A DNA stretch of 64,000 nt from Rhizobium oryziradicis (lineage in GTDB: Bacteria > Pseudomonadota > Alphaproteobacteria > Rhizobiales > Rhizobiaceae), in assembly GCF_001939045.1 (NCBI RefSeq), contig NZ_MKIM01000028.1:124001-188000 (forward strand). The letters run 5' to 3'. Under the pieces are notes generated by a model. That model did not search any database. It saw nothing but the letters and a program-made list of their open reading frames with translations, and was not told the origin of the DNA. Position 1 is the stretch's first letter. Every line of letters begins with the position of its first letter. The position numbers and the translations under genes are program-made. Shown here piece after piece: positions 1-8,855 of this stretch.

Positions 1-2
1 AG

Positions 3-914
3 CGGCTGGTGAAGCAGGGCTTTTTGCGTGATGATTTGTTTGTGGCGGTGCATGAGCATTTCATGACGGAAACGGCGGAGCTTGCAGATATTGTGCTGCC
101 CGCCACCATGTTCGTCGAGCATGATGATATTTATCGTGGTGGTGGCCAGAGCCATATTTTGCTGGGGCCAAAGCTGGTGGAGCCGCCGTCAACCGTACGC
201 ACCAACCTGTTTGTTATTGAGGAACTGGCCAAGCGCCTTGGCGTTGCCGATCATGCAGGCTTTGGCCTGAGCGAGCGCGAGCATATTGATCGGATGATGG
301 CCGCCAGCGGCAAACCGGATTTTGCTTTTTTTGAAACGGAAAAATGGCTGGATTGCCAGCCGCCCTTTGAAGAAGCTCATTATCTCAACGGCTTTGCCCA
401 TCCCGATGGCAAATTCCGTTTCAAGCCCGATTGGGAGGGCACACCTGCGCCGAACAAGCCACCGGCAGTGCTTGGCTCTTTTGGTCCGGTGGCGCAATTG
501 CCGGTGTTTCCAGATCAGGTCGATCTGATTGAAGTGGCTGACGCGGAGCATCCCTTCCGGCTGGCAACATCACCAGCGCGCAACTTTCTCAATTCCACTT
601 TTGCCGAAACCAAGACCTCGCGCGACAAGGAAGGTCGTCCTGAGGTGATGATCAATCCGGCGGATGCAGAGCGCCTGATGATTGCCCAGGGCGATGTGGT
701 GCAGATCGGCAATGGGCGTGGGGCTTTGCGCATTCATGCGCGGGTGACCGATGCGGTCAAGCCGGGCGTGCTGGTGGCAGAAGGGTTGTGGCCCAACAAG
801 GCCCATCTCGATGGGGAGGGCATTAACGTGCTGACCGGTGCCGATGCGCCAGCCCCCCATGGCGGTGCCGCCTTCCATGATAACAAGGTTTGGCTAAGGG
901 TTGCGACGGCATGA
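3..914 (+). CDS. Molybdopterin oxidoreductase, C-terminal part (5' end outside window)
   Basis: The reading frame is open from the first bases of the window, so this is the C-terminal ~303 residues of a larger protein (the family usually has 650-750). An early motif (ETAELADIVLPATMFVE) is typical of the catalytic domain of molybdopterin-bis-MGD oxidoreductases of the BisC/formate dehydrogenase-like superfamily. The last ~120 residues (from about LATSPARNF through GDVVQIGNGRG) match a molydopterin dinucleotide-binding domain. The Mo ligand and any N-terminal Fe-S motif lie outside the window, so the substrate cannot be inferred. The stop overlaps the NUDIX start (ATGA), suggesting translational coupling. 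Confidence 0.85.
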   Translation, partial: RLVKQGFLRDDLFVAVHEHFMTETAELADIVLPATMFVEHDDIYRGGGQSHILLGPKLVEPPSTVRTNLFVIEELAKRLGVADHAGFGLSEREHIDRMMAASGKPDFAFFETEKWLDCQPPFEEAHYLNGFAHPDGKFRFKPDWEGTPAPNKPPAVLGSFGPVAQLPVFPDQVDLIEVADAEHPFRLATSPARNFLNSTFAETKTSRDKEGRPEVMINPADAERLMIAQGDVVQIGNGRGALRIHARVTDAVKPGVLVAEGLWPNKAHLDGEGINVLTGADAPAPHGGAAFHDNKVWLRVATA

Positions 915-1501
915 GCAAGTTTGACAAAACGATTGTAAAGCTGATCGCGGATGAGCCGCTGTGGAAAGGCTGGAGCCATCTGCACGGGCTGGAATATGAT
1001 TATACCGATAGCAGCGGCAAGCGGTCCACATTCAAACGCGAGGTGCTGGAGCGTAAGCCTGCGGTTGCCGTGTTGCTGGTAGACCGGCAAAAGAAAACCA
1101 CAGTGCTGGTGCGCCAGTTCCGTGCACCGGCCCATCTCATGGGGGATGCGCCGTTTTTGCTCGAAGCGCCTGCGGGCCTGATTGACAGCGGCGAGGCAGA
1201 AGACACAGCCTGCCGCGAAGTGCTGGAAGAAACCGGCTACACCATCACAGCGCCACGCTTTTTGTTTGCCGCCTATATGTCGCCAGGCGCTGTGAGCGAA
1301 AAAATCCACTTCTTCTATGCCGAAATCAGCGATGCGCAAAAGCTGGCTGATGGTGGCGGGTTGGAAGATGAGCACGAAGATCTGGAAGTGCTGGAACTGC
1401 CGCTTGCTGATGCCCTGGCAATGATTGAAACCGGCGAAATCATCGATGCCAAGACCATCATGCTGCTGCAATGGGCTGCGCTGAACGGCATGGCTGACTG
1501 A
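911..1501 (+). CDS. NUDIX hydrolase, NudK/YffH-like
   Basis: A 196-residue protein. The NUDIX box reads GLIDSGE...REVLEETGY with six residues between the first Glu and the RE pair; NudK (GDP-mannose pyrophosphatase) has the same spacing, against seven in ADP-ribose pyrophosphatases. The family hydrolyses nucleoside-diphosphate sugars; the exact substrate here is inferred and not certain. The ATG at 911 overlaps the upstream stop as ATGA; a TTG at 890 is possible but would lie inside the upstream gene. Length matches the family (~190-200). Confidence 0.85.
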   Translation: MSKFDKTIVKLIADEPLWKGWSHLHGLEYDYTDSSGKRSTFKREVLERKPAVAVLLVDRQKKTTVLVRQFRAPAHLMGDAPFLLEAPAGLIDSGEAEDTACREVLEETGYTITAPRFLFAAYMSPGAVSEKIHFFYAEISDAQKLADGGGLEDEHEDLEVLELPLADALAMIETGEIIDAKTIMLLQWAALNGMAD

Positions 1502-1585
1502 TTTCTCACGCCGGGTGAGTCAAAACCTCTGAATTTGCTTTGTGTTGCGACATTGCGCCGCAGGTGATGTGCATGGTTGAAAACA

Positions 1586-1622
1586 TAAACAATATACGAT
1601 ATATAAAAATGTATATTGTTTA
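1586..1622. promoter_or_regulatory. Candidate BigR operator (12-bp perfect dyad)
   Basis: TAAACAATATAC at 1586-1597 is the exact reverse complement of GTATATTGTTTA at 1611-1622, with an AT-rich 13-nt spacer containing TATATA. It ends 14 bp before the blh start and overlaps the likely promoter. BigR of Xylella and Agrobacterium is known to bind an AT-rich dyad at its own operon, so BigR encoded two genes down is the natural ligand. Assignment to BigR is inference from position. Confidence 0.75.
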
Positions 1623-1636
1623 CGAGGAATGCGATC

Positions 1637-2923
1637 ATGTCCAACGGCATCACCGAAAGTTTGACGATCTCCAGTCAGCCAAGTGTGGATGAAATTTCAA
1701 AGCTGCTATCATTGGGCTTCAAGGCGTTGATCAACCTGCGGCCGGACTTTGAAGAGGGGGCACCCGGCAATCATGCTGAGCGCGATGCGGCAACCGCTGC
1801 CGGGTTGGCCTACCATTTCATTCCTGTGACCATGAGCAGCATCACCGAGGCCGATGTGGAGGCGTTTCGGGCTGCCACGTCCGGTCCTGAGCCTGTCTTT
1901 GCCCATTGCCGCTCCGGCACGCGTGCCTTGATCTTGCATGTTCTGGCTCAGGTGCTTGATGGCAACATGCGGGCTGATGAGGTTTTGGCGTTTGGCGAGC
2001 AGCATGGTGCCGATCTGTCTGCCGCTGTTGCTTGGTTGCAAAAGCGCGCCGCCCAAAGACCGCAGGTGAAGGGCTTTTTCGATTCTCGCACATGGAGCGT
2101 GCAATATGTCGTGTCTGATCCCGACACCGGCAAATGCGCGATTATCGATGCGGTGCTGGATTATGATGAAAAATCCGGCCAAACCTCAACCGAAAATGCG
2201 GATCGTATCCTCGCCTATGTCGCAGAAAAGGGCCTGACGGTTGAGTGGATTCTCGACACCCATCCCCATGCCGATCATTTCTCCGCCGCTCATTATCTGC
2301 ACGGCAAAACCGGCGCGCCAACCGCCATTGGTGATCATGTGGTGGATGTGCAGACCCTTTGGAAAGGGTTGTACAATTGGCCTGAGCTTCAAGCTGACGG
2401 TTCGCAATGGAACCGCCTGTTCAAACAGGGTGATACCTTCAAGCTGGGTTCTATTGATGCCAAGGTGATGTTCTCGCCCGGCCACACGTTGGCATCCATC
2501 ACTTACGTGATTGGTGATGCCGCCTTTGTGCATGACACAATCTTCATGCCCGACAGCGGTTCGGCCAGAGCGGATTTTCCCGGCGGCAGCGCTCGTGTTT
2601 TGTGGCATTCGATAGAAGCATTGATGGCCTTGCCCGATGACACCCGCATTTTCACCGGCCATGATTATCAGCCCGGTGGCCGCGCCCCGCGCTGGGAAAG
2701 CACGGTTGCTGAACAAAAATCGACCAATGCCCATATTGCTGGCATGACAGAACATAGCTTTGTTTCGTTACGTGAAGCGCGCGATCGCACGTTGCCAATG
2801 CCAAAGCTCATTCTTCATGCGCTTCAGGTCAATATTCGGGGAGGGCGCTTGCCGGAGCCGGAAGATAATGGTCGCCGCTATCTCAAAATTCCGTTGAATG
2901 CACTGGAGGGGGCGGCATGGTAG
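1637..2923 (+). CDS. blh: Blh: sulfurtransferase/persulfide dioxygenase fusion
   Basis: A 428-residue two-domain protein. Residues ~1-110 form a DUF442 (phosphatase-like sulfurtransferase) domain with Cys91 in HCRSGTR. Residues ~145-428 form a metallo-beta-lactamase fold of the ETHE1 type with HPHADH at 209-214 and a later GHDYQPGGR segment. Blh proteins oxidise persulfide and relieve sulfide stress in Xylella and Agrobacterium. The ATG at 1637 is preceded by GAGGA at about 8 nt; an upstream in-frame TTG at 1616 lies inside the operator. The stop overlaps the bigR start. First gene of a five-gene operon. Confidence 0.92.
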   Translation: MSNGITESLTISSQPSVDEISKLLSLGFKALINLRPDFEEGAPGNHAERDAATAAGLAYHFIPVTMSSITEADVEAFRAATSGPEPVFAHCRSGTRALILHVLAQVLDGNMRADEVLAFGEQHGADLSAAVAWLQKRAAQRPQVKGFFDSRTWSVQYVVSDPDTGKCAIIDAVLDYDEKSGQTSTENADRILAYVAEKGLTVEWILDTHPHADHFSAAHYLHGKTGAPTAIGDHVVDVQTLWKGLYNWPELQADGSQWNRLFKQGDTFKLGSIDAKVMFSPGHTLASITYVIGDAAFVHDTIFMPDSGSARADFPGGSARVLWHSIEALMALPDDTRIFTGHDYQPGGRAPRWESTVAEQKSTNAHIAGMTEHSFVSLREARDRTLPMPKLILHALQVNIRGGRLPEPEDNGRRYLKIPLNALEGAAW

Positions 2924-3258
2924 AGGCCTTTGAACAGATGAAATCCAGCATGACGCCCAAGGCCATGGAGGCTCGCGCTATCGAGGTGGCCGGTCACCTC
3001 AAGGTCTTGGCCCATCCCATGCGGCTTATGCTGGTGTGTACGTTGGTGGAGCGGGAATATTCGGTCGGAGAGCTGGAAGAGAAGCTGGATATTCATCAGC
3101 CCAATCTATCACAGCAGCTCACCGTGCTGCGGGACGCTGGCATTGTGCAAACCCGGCGCGAGGGCAAGCAGATTTTCTACGCCCTGACCGAGGCCAAAAC
3201 CCAACAGTTGATCGCCGCCCTTTTCACCATCTTTTGTGCGCAGGATATGCCATCATGA
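2917..3258 (+). CDS. bigR: BigR: ArsR-family redox/persulfide-sensing repressor
   Basis: A 113-residue winged-helix ArsR-type protein with a recognition helix around NLSQQLTVLRDAG. Cys41 and Cys107 fall at the positions of the Cys42/Cys108 pair that forms the redox switch in Xylella BigR (known from the family). It overlaps blh by 7 bp and the next gene by 4 bp, so it is cotranscribed. Probable role: repress the blh operon until reactive sulfur oxidises the cysteine pair. The probable operator is at 1586-1622. Confidence 0.92.
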   Translation: MVEAFEQMKSSMTPKAMEARAIEVAGHLKVLAHPMRLMLVCTLVEREYSVGELEEKLDIHQPNLSQQLTVLRDAGIVQTRREGKQIFYALTEAKTQQLIAALFTIFCAQDMPS

Positions 3259-3662
3259 TGCACTATCTTCCATCACTCGTCGGCGGCATGCTGATCGGCT
3301 TGTCCTGCATCCTGTTTTTAATACTCACGGGTCGCATCGCCGGTATCAGCGGCATTGTCGGCCAGTTGGCGGCGGGGCGCAGCCCCCGGATCAACGCTGC
3401 CTTTGCCCTTGGCTTGATGCTGGGAACACTGTTGTTTCTGGGTGTCTTCGGCCATTGGCCGGTTGTTACCATCACCGCCACATGGCCCGTCGCAGTTCTT
3501 GCCGGGCTTCTGGTGGGATTTGGTTCCCGCATGGGGTCGGGCTGCACCAGTGGTCACGGCGTCATGGGTCTTGCGCGGCTGTCGCCCCGCTCATGTGTCG
3601 CGGTTATCACCTTTCTCACCACCGGCGTCATTACCGTGACCGTGTTAAGAGGCAGCCTATGA
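3255..3662 (+). CDS. YeeE/YedE half-transporter 1 (PmpA-like)
   Basis: A 135-residue hydrophobic protein with about four membrane segments and a GSRMGSGCTSGHGVMG motif; the conserved Cys-containing SGCTSGHG signature is diagnostic of the YeeE/YedE sulfur-transport (DUF395) family. The family's full-length members are roughly twice as long; this is the first of two adjacent half-size proteins. The ATG at 3255 overlaps the bigR stop (a second ATG follows at 3258). It likely moves a reduced-sulfur species across the inner membrane as part of the blh operon; the substrate is inferred. Confidence 0.88.
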   Translation: MMHYLPSLVGGMLIGLSCILFLILTGRIAGISGIVGQLAAGRSPRINAAFALGLMLGTLLFLGVFGHWPVVTITATWPVAVLAGLLVGFGSRMGSGCTSGHGVMGLARLSPRSCVAVITFLTTGVITVTVLRGSL

Positions 3663-4090
3663 AAACGATGATGTCACAGATCTTATCTGCGCTTGGCTGT
3701 GGGGCAATCTTCGGCTTTGGCCTGTCACTGTCAGGCATGCTGGACCCCGCCCGTGTGCAGGGCTTTCTGGATGTGTTTGGCGCTTGGGATCCGAGCTTGA
3801 TGTTCGTGCTTGGCGGCGCTGTCGTGGTTGCCTTTGCCGGTATGGTTTGGGTGCGGAAAATGACAAAGCCGGTTCTGGCGGATACGTTCAATATGCCCAC
3901 CAAAACCCGGATTGATATGCCTTTGGTGCTTGGCTCTGCCATTTTCGGCATCGGCTGGGGGCTTGGTGGCTTTTGTCCCGGCCCAGCCATTGCCGCAATG
4001 CCCATGGGCTATGGCGTGGTGGCGGTTTTCATTGTGGCGATGGTGGTTGGCATGCTGGCGCATGACCGGCTTAAAGCGGGAAAAGTCTGA
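3659..4090 (+). CDS. YeeE/YedE half-transporter 2 (PmpB-like)
   Basis: A 143-residue membrane protein. Its conserved features are an N-terminal GFGLSLSGMLDPARVQGF segment and a GGFCPGPA motif with a Cys near residue 115, both typical of the second half of YeeE/YedE proteins. The ATG overlaps the preceding stop (ATGA), so the two half-transporters are translationally coupled and probably assemble together. The pair corresponds to PmpA/PmpB found beside Blh in other proteobacteria. Confidence 0.88.
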   Translation: MKTMMSQILSALGCGAIFGFGLSLSGMLDPARVQGFLDVFGAWDPSLMFVLGGAVVVAFAGMVWVRKMTKPVLADTFNMPTKTRIDMPLVLGSAIFGIGWGLGGFCPGPAIAAMPMGYGVVAVFIVAMVVGMLAHDRLKAGKV

Positions 4091-4869
4091 TGAGCACGCT
4101 GATCTCGGCCATCGGCTCTGGCAGTCTGGTGGGCTTTACGCTGGGCTTGCTTGGCGGCGGCGGCTCTATTTTGGCCACGCCCCTGCTGCTCTACGTGGTT
4201 GGCGTGGCACAGCCGCATATTGCCATTGGCACCGGCGCATTGGCGGTGTCAGTCAACGCTATCATCAACTTTGTCAATCACGCCTATAAGGGCAATGTGC
4301 GCTGGCGCTGCGGAATTGTGTTCGCAAGCCTTGGCGTTTTGGGCGCGTTGGCGGGGTCATCACTGGGCAAAGCCATGGATGGTTCCAAGCTGATCCTGCT
4401 GTTTGGCTTGCTGATGGTGGTTGTTGGAATTTTGATGCTGCGGCCGCGAAAAATTGCGGCCAGCGGCCCAAAGCCGGTCGATCTCGAAATGTGCATTAAA
4501 ACCGCGGCGGTCGCCCTTATGGCCGGTGCCGCATCGGGCTTTTTCGGCATCGGTGGCGGTTTTTTGATTGTGCCGGGGCTGATTTTGGCAACCGGCATGC
4601 CGATGATCAATGCGGTTGGCACCTCACTTTTGGCGGTGGCGGCCTTTGGCGTAGCAACGGCCGTCAATTACGCGCTGTCCGGTCTGGTGGATTGGACTTT
4701 GGCCGGAGAGTTTATTGCCGGTGGCGTGCTGGGCGGCATTGTCGGCACATTAGCCTCAACCCGCTTGGCGGCACACAAAAATACGCTGAACCGCATTTTC
4801 GCGGTCATGATTTTCGTGGTTGCCGCCTACGTGATCTATCGCAGTTTCGGCACGATTGTTACGCGCTGA
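4090..4869 (+). CDS. TauE/SafE-family sulfite (anion) exporter
   Basis: A 259-residue polytopic membrane protein of the TauE/SafE family, with the duplicated glycine-rich signature (LGLLGGGGSILATPLL near residue 20 and GFFGIGGGFLIVPGL near residue 150). Its start overlaps the preceding stop by one base. As last gene of the blh operon it probably exports sulfite produced by persulfide oxidation; this role follows from context. Its 3' end overlaps the convergent purN by 11 bp. Confidence 0.88.
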   Translation: MSTLISAIGSGSLVGFTLGLLGGGGSILATPLLLYVVGVAQPHIAIGTGALAVSVNAIINFVNHAYKGNVRWRCGIVFASLGVLGALAGSSLGKAMDGSKLILLFGLLMVVVGILMLRPRKIAASGPKPVDLEMCIKTAAVALMAGAASGFFGIGGGFLIVPGLILATGMPMINAVGTSLLAVAAFGVATAVNYALSGLVDWTLAGEFIAGGVLGGIVGTLASTRLAAHKNTLNRIFAVMIFVVAAYVIYRSFGTIVTR

Positions 4870-5515
4870 TCAATGTGTCATGGGCATTGGTGGCAGAGCC
4901 GGTTTGCACAATGCGGCCGTCAGACCCCATGGCCACCTGTCCTTCTGCCACCAGCTTGAGTGTCAGCGGATAGGTACGGTGCTCGACTGTGAGCGTGCGG
5001 GCTGCAAGATCCTCGGCGGTATCATTGGGCAAAATCGGCACCACGGCCTGCGCAATCACCGGACCTTCATCCATACCTTCTGTGACAAAATGCACCGTGC
5101 ATCCGGCAATCTTCATGCCCGCATCCAGCGCGCGCTGGTGGGTGTGAAGACCGGGAAACAGCGGCAAAAGAGATGGATGGATATTGAGAATACGGCCCTG
5201 ATAGGGGCGAATGAAATCGCCGGACAGCAACCGCATATAGCCTGCAAGACAGACCAGATCAGGCTTCACGGCATCAAGTGCTGCCAATATGGCGGCCTCA
5301 TGCTCGGCCTTGCTGCTATAATCCTTGCGGGCAAAGGCAGCCGTTGCAATCCCTAAGGCTTTTGCCTTTTCCAAACCAACCGCATCGGGCTTATCAGAAA
5401 ACACCGCCACGATCTCGGCTGGAAAATCTGCCGCTTCACAGGCTTTGGCAAGGGCCACCATGTTGGAGCCAGTGCCTGAGATCAGAACGGCAATGCGTTT
5501 GCGATGCTGGCTCAT
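4859..5515 (-). CDS. purN: Phosphoribosylglycinamide formyltransferase
   Basis: A 218-residue PurN, the folate-dependent GAR transformylase (third step of purine biosynthesis, cytoplasmic). Visible motifs are SGTGSN (13-18, phosphate binding), NIHPSLLP with Asn111 and His113, and DEGPVI with Asp149: the Asn-His-Asp catalytic triad. It overlaps purM by 4 bp (ATGA), forming a purM-purN operon as in many proteobacteria. Confidence 0.97.
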   Translation of the reverse strand: MSQHRKRIAVLISGTGSNMVALAKACEAADFPAEIVAVFSDKPDAVGLEKAKALGIATAAFARKDYSSKAEHEAAILAALDAVKPDLVCLAGYMRLLSGDFIRPYQGRILNIHPSLLPLFPGLHTHQRALDAGMKIAGCTVHFVTEGMDEGPVIAQAVVPILPNDTAEDLAARTLTVEHRTYPLTLKLVAEGQVAMGSDGRIVQTGSATNAHDTLISA

Positions 5516-6585
5516 AGACCAAGCGTTCCCTTGTAAACTGTGCCGGGGGCACCTTCGCTGCAGGAAATCATGCGGCCAAGACGGGCAACTTTTTCGCCTT
5601 CAGCTTCCAGAACGGTTGTGACCTTGTCGGCGTCTTCGGCGGAGACCACCACAATCATACCAACGCCGCAGTTAAACGTGCGCAGCATTTCGTTCTGGGC
5701 AACGCCGCCGGTCTTGGCCAGCCAGGAGAACACGGCAGGCACCGAGATGGAGGCGAGATCAATTTCAGCCGCCAAATGCTTGGGCAGCACGCGCGGAATA
5801 TTTTCCGGAAAACCACCGCCGGTGATATGGGCCAGCGCCTTCAAGGCCTTGGTTTCGCGGATCGCCTTCAACAGCGGCTTCACATAAATGCGGGTCGGGG
5901 TCAAAAGGGCCGCACCCAGTGTCTTGCCATCTGCAAACGGTGCTGGTGCATCCCAGCCAAGGCCGGAAAGCTCAACAATCTTGCGCACCAGCGAAAAGCC
6001 GTTGGAGTGAACGCCAGACGAGGCAAGACCCAAAATCACATCACCCTCGGCAATATCGCCAGCGGGCAGCAATTGGCCGCGCTCTGCAGCCCCCACGGCA
6101 AAACCGGCCAGATCATAATCACCACCGGAATACATGCCGGGCATTTCAGCGGTTTCGCCGCCAATCAGCGCGCAGCCAGCCTCAAGGCAGCCAGCGGCAA
6201 TGCCGCCGACAATGGCAGCGCCCTGATTGGGGTCCAGCTTGCCGGTGGCATAATAATCGAGAAACAGCAGCGGCTCTGCGCCCTGAACCACCAAATCGTT
6301 GACGCACATGGCCACAAGGTCAATGCCCACGGTGTCATGCAGGCCCGCATCAATAGCGATTTTCAGCTTGGTGCCAACACCATCATTGGCGGCCACCAGA
6401 ATAGGATCGTTAAAGCCGGCGGCCTTCAAATCGAACAAGCCGCCAAAGCCGCCAATTTCGCCATCGGCACCGGGGCGGCGCGTAGAGCGAACGGCGGGCT
6501 TGATCTTTTCGACCAGCAGATTGCCAGCGTCAATATCAACACCTGCATCGCTATAGGTCAGACCATTTTTCCCAGACTGGCTCAT
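5512..6585 (-). CDS. purM: Phosphoribosylformylglycinamidine cyclo-ligase
   Basis: A 357-residue PurM (AIR synthetase), ATP-dependent ring closure of FGAM in purine biosynthesis. Recognisable segments are [14 protein letters not shown] at the start, a GVGTKLKIA motif, [13 protein letters not shown] and an [13 protein letters not shown] motif near residue 255. Length is normal. First gene of purM-purN; it diverges from the permease gene at 6857 across about 270 bp of non-coding sequence. Confidence 0.97.
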   Translation of the reverse strand: MSQSGKNGLTYSDAGVDIDAGNLLVEKIKPAVRSTRRPGADGEIGGFGGLFDLKAAGFNDPILVAANDGVGTKLKIAIDAGLHDTVGIDLVAMCVNDLVVQGAEPLLFLDYYATGKLDPNQGAAIVGGIAAGCLEAGCALIGGETAEMPGMYSGGDYDLAGFAVGAAERGQLLPAGDIAEGDVILGLASSGVHSNGFSLVRKIVELSGLGWDAPAPFADGKTLGAALLTPTRIYVKPLLKAIRETKALKALAHITGGGFPENIPRVLPKHLAAEIDLASISVPAVFSWLAKTGGVAQNEMLRTFNCGVGMIVVVSAEDADKVTTVLEAEGEKVARLGRMISCSEGAPGTVYKGTLGL

Positions 6586-6856
6586 CCGTCATTCTCCGCT
6601 GAACTGGGGCCTACGCAATTGGGGCCGTTGATTTAGGGCTTTTGGGGTTCATTTTGCCCGCCATGGCATGAGCGCGGTCGCGATGCAAGCGTTAGCGCAG
6701 GAAACCCCCGCTTTTTCGTCGTATTCCCGCGATAAATTGATTTGGCTGACATTTGCGAGGCCTTGCATCTTGACCCCTGGCAGATGTCCACCCTATCTCA
6801 TTTTCATAATCAATCATTTGAAGTCAGCCTCAGAAGCAGGGATGAAGGATAACACG

Positions 6857-8020
6857 ATGAATACACGTGTCAGTGGCTCTGTTTTGTGGCGTCAGGTGCT
6901 TTTTGGTCTGGGAACGCTGGCCGTTGTTGTCATTTTTCTGCTGACCTTCAGCTCCATCCTGCTTCCCTTTGTGGCGGGCATGGCGCTGGCCTATTTTCTC
7001 GATCCGGTGGCGGATCGGTTGGAGCGCCTGGGCCTGTCACGGTTGATGGCGACAAGCCTGATCCTGATTTCTTTTGTGGTGATTTTCGCAGTCGCTCTGG
7101 TGATCTTCATTCCCATCCTGGTCAATCAGCTCAATGATTTCATCAACAAGCTGCCCGATTATGTTACGCAGTTGCAGCAGGCCATTGCCAGATCCAACGC
7201 ATCATGGATTCCCAATTGGCTGGAAAGTCAGATCAGCAGCCAGATGGCGACGATCAAGGATAATTTCTCCAAATATCTGGCTGAGGGAGCGGGCTTTATC
7301 GGCACGCTGTTGTCGCAGCTGTGGAATTCCGGCAAGGCGCTGTTGGACATTATCTCGCTGTTGGTGGTGACGCCGGTTGTTGCTTTTTATCTGTTGCTCG
7401 ATTGGGACCGGATGATGGCGCGGCTGGATAGCCTTGTGCCGCGCAATCAGGTGGGGGCCGTGCGCGAAATTGCCAATGAAATGAACCGCACCATTGCAGG
7501 CTTTGTGCGAGGACAAGGCTCGCTTTGCCTGATCCTCGGAATTTATTACGCCGTTGGCCTCTCGCTGATCGGGCTTAATTTCGGCCTGCTGATCGGCTTT
7601 TTCACCGGTATGATCAGCTTTATCCCCTATGTTGGCTCAACAGTTGGGTTGATCCTGGCCATCGGAATGGCAATGGTGCAATTTTGGCCGGATTACATCT
7701 GGGTCATTATCACCGCAGTTATTTTCTTCACCGGGCAGTTCCTTGAAGGCAATGTGCTTCAGCCGAAACTGGTGGGGCAAAGTGTTGGCCTGCATCCGGT
7801 GTGGCTGATGTTTGCACTGTTTGCTTTTGGTGTGCTTTTTGGTTTTCTGGGGGTTCTTGTTGCAGTTCCCTGTGCAGCAGCGGTGGGCGTGCTTGTTCGT
7901 TTTGCTGTCCGGCGGTATCTTAACAGCGACCTGTACTACGGAGAACCGGCAAGCGTGATAGACGATCAAAGCCCACCGTCTATTCCAGAGGCTTCCGCTC
8001 CTGCAATTTCAGAGATGTAA
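6857..8020 (+). CDS. AI-2E/PerM-family permease
   Basis: A 387-residue polytopic inner-membrane protein with an N-terminal hydrophobic pair, a central soluble segment (about 110-200), then membrane helices containing a GLLIGFFTGMISFIPYVG segment and a GNVLQPKLVGQSVGLHP motif typical of AI-2E transporter/PerM proteins. The transported substrate of this family is mostly unknown. Start chosen at the ATG at 6857, preceded by AAGGA at 7 nt; ATG 6842 in the same frame lacks spacing to a ribosome site. It abuts hdaA with no gap, a conserved alphaproteobacterial arrangement. Confidence 0.85.
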   Translation: MNTRVSGSVLWRQVLFGLGTLAVVVIFLLTFSSILLPFVAGMALAYFLDPVADRLERLGLSRLMATSLILISFVVIFAVALVIFIPILVNQLNDFINKLPDYVTQLQQAIARSNASWIPNWLESQISSQMATIKDNFSKYLAEGAGFIGTLLSQLWNSGKALLDIISLLVVTPVVAFYLLLDWDRMMARLDSLVPRNQVGAVREIANEMNRTIAGFVRGQGSLCLILGIYYAVGLSLIGLNFGLLIGFFTGMISFIPYVGSTVGLILAIGMAMVQFWPDYIWVIITAVIFFTGQFLEGNVLQPKLVGQSVGLHPVWLMFALFAFGVLFGFLGVLVAVPCAAAVGVLVRFAVRRYLNSDLYYGEPASVIDDQSPPSIPEASAPAISEM

Positions 8021-8728
8021 ATGACGGATAGTATCAAGGTGGCAGGGCGTCGCAAATCCGGCGAGCAGCTGCCACTCGTCTTCAACCATCATTCGGCCTC
8101 CAGCCGGGATGATCTTCTGGTGTCCGACCGTTTGGCGGCGGCGGTGGCCATTGTCGATGCATGGCCCCATTGGCCAGCCCCTGTGGTGATTTTAACCGGG
8201 CCACAAGGCTCTGGAAAATCGCATCTTGCCGAAATCTGGCGTCAGCAAAGTGGAGCAAAGGATATTGTGCCCACGCCGGGCAGCGATGCATCCATCGTGG
8301 CAGGTCTTGGCCCGGTGTTGTTTGAAGATGCCGACCGGGTGGGCTTTGATGAAGTGGAATTGTTTCACGTTATCAACAGCGTCAAACAAAATGGCCAAAG
8401 CCTGCTGATGACCTCGCGCACATGGCCGCTGTCTTGGAATGTGCAGCTGCCAGACCTACGCTCGCGCCTCAAGGCCGCAACCCTTGTGGAAATTGGCGAG
8501 CCGGATGAGATATTGCTGTCACAGGTTATCGTCAAACTGTTTGCAGATCGGCAATTAGCCATTGATGAGCGGATTGTGGATTATATTGTGCAGCGGATGG
8601 AGCGCTCATTGGCAACCGCGCAAGAGGTGGTGGAACAGCTGGACCAGCTGGCCCTTGCGCGTCGCGCCAGGATTTCGAAGGTGCTGGCGTCAGAAGTGCT
8701 GGATGCTCTGGCGAACGCGAGGGGATAG
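8021..8728 (+). CDS. hdaA: HdaA: DnaA-related regulator of replication initiation
   Basis: A 235-residue AAA+ protein homologous to the ATPase part of DnaA but without the DNA-binding domain IV. The N-terminal QLPLVF motif resembles the sliding-clamp-binding motif of Hda; the P-loop GPQGSGKS is at 60-67. With the beta clamp, HdaA promotes ATP hydrolysis by DnaA to prevent over-initiation (known in Caulobacter). The ATG immediately follows the permease stop, implying cotranscription. Identification rests on the combination of size, clamp motif and context. Confidence 0.85.
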   Translation: MTDSIKVAGRRKSGEQLPLVFNHHSASSRDDLLVSDRLAAAVAIVDAWPHWPAPVVILTGPQGSGKSHLAEIWRQQSGAKDIVPTPGSDASIVAGLGPVLFEDADRVGFDEVELFHVINSVKQNGQSLLMTSRTWPLSWNVQLPDLRSRLKAATLVEIGEPDEILLSQVIVKLFADRQLAIDERIVDYIVQRMERSLATAQEVVEQLDQLALARRARISKVLASEVLDALANARG

Positions 8729-8788
8729 CGCTTTTTGCAAGACAGTGACGGCGATGGTGGGTCATGGGAGCAAAACCATTTTTCGTCG

Positions 8789-8806
8789 CTGTCATAGTCG
8801 CGTCGT
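8789..8806 (+). promoter_or_regulatory. Candidate PHO box upstream of ppk
   Basis: CTGTCAT at 8789-8795, a four-base gap, then a weaker second repeat GCGTCGT at 8800-8806 (4 of 7 match), followed by TATAAA at 8815. This spacing of 7-4-7 with a -10 box shortly after is the PhoB-dependent promoter layout. The second repeat is degenerate, so this is only a candidate; polyphosphate kinase is a sensible PhoB target. Confidence 0.4.
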
Positions 8807-8855
8807 CATATTGTTATAAATCGCCGGAAGGCGTTGAAAATAAAGGCGGGAAACG

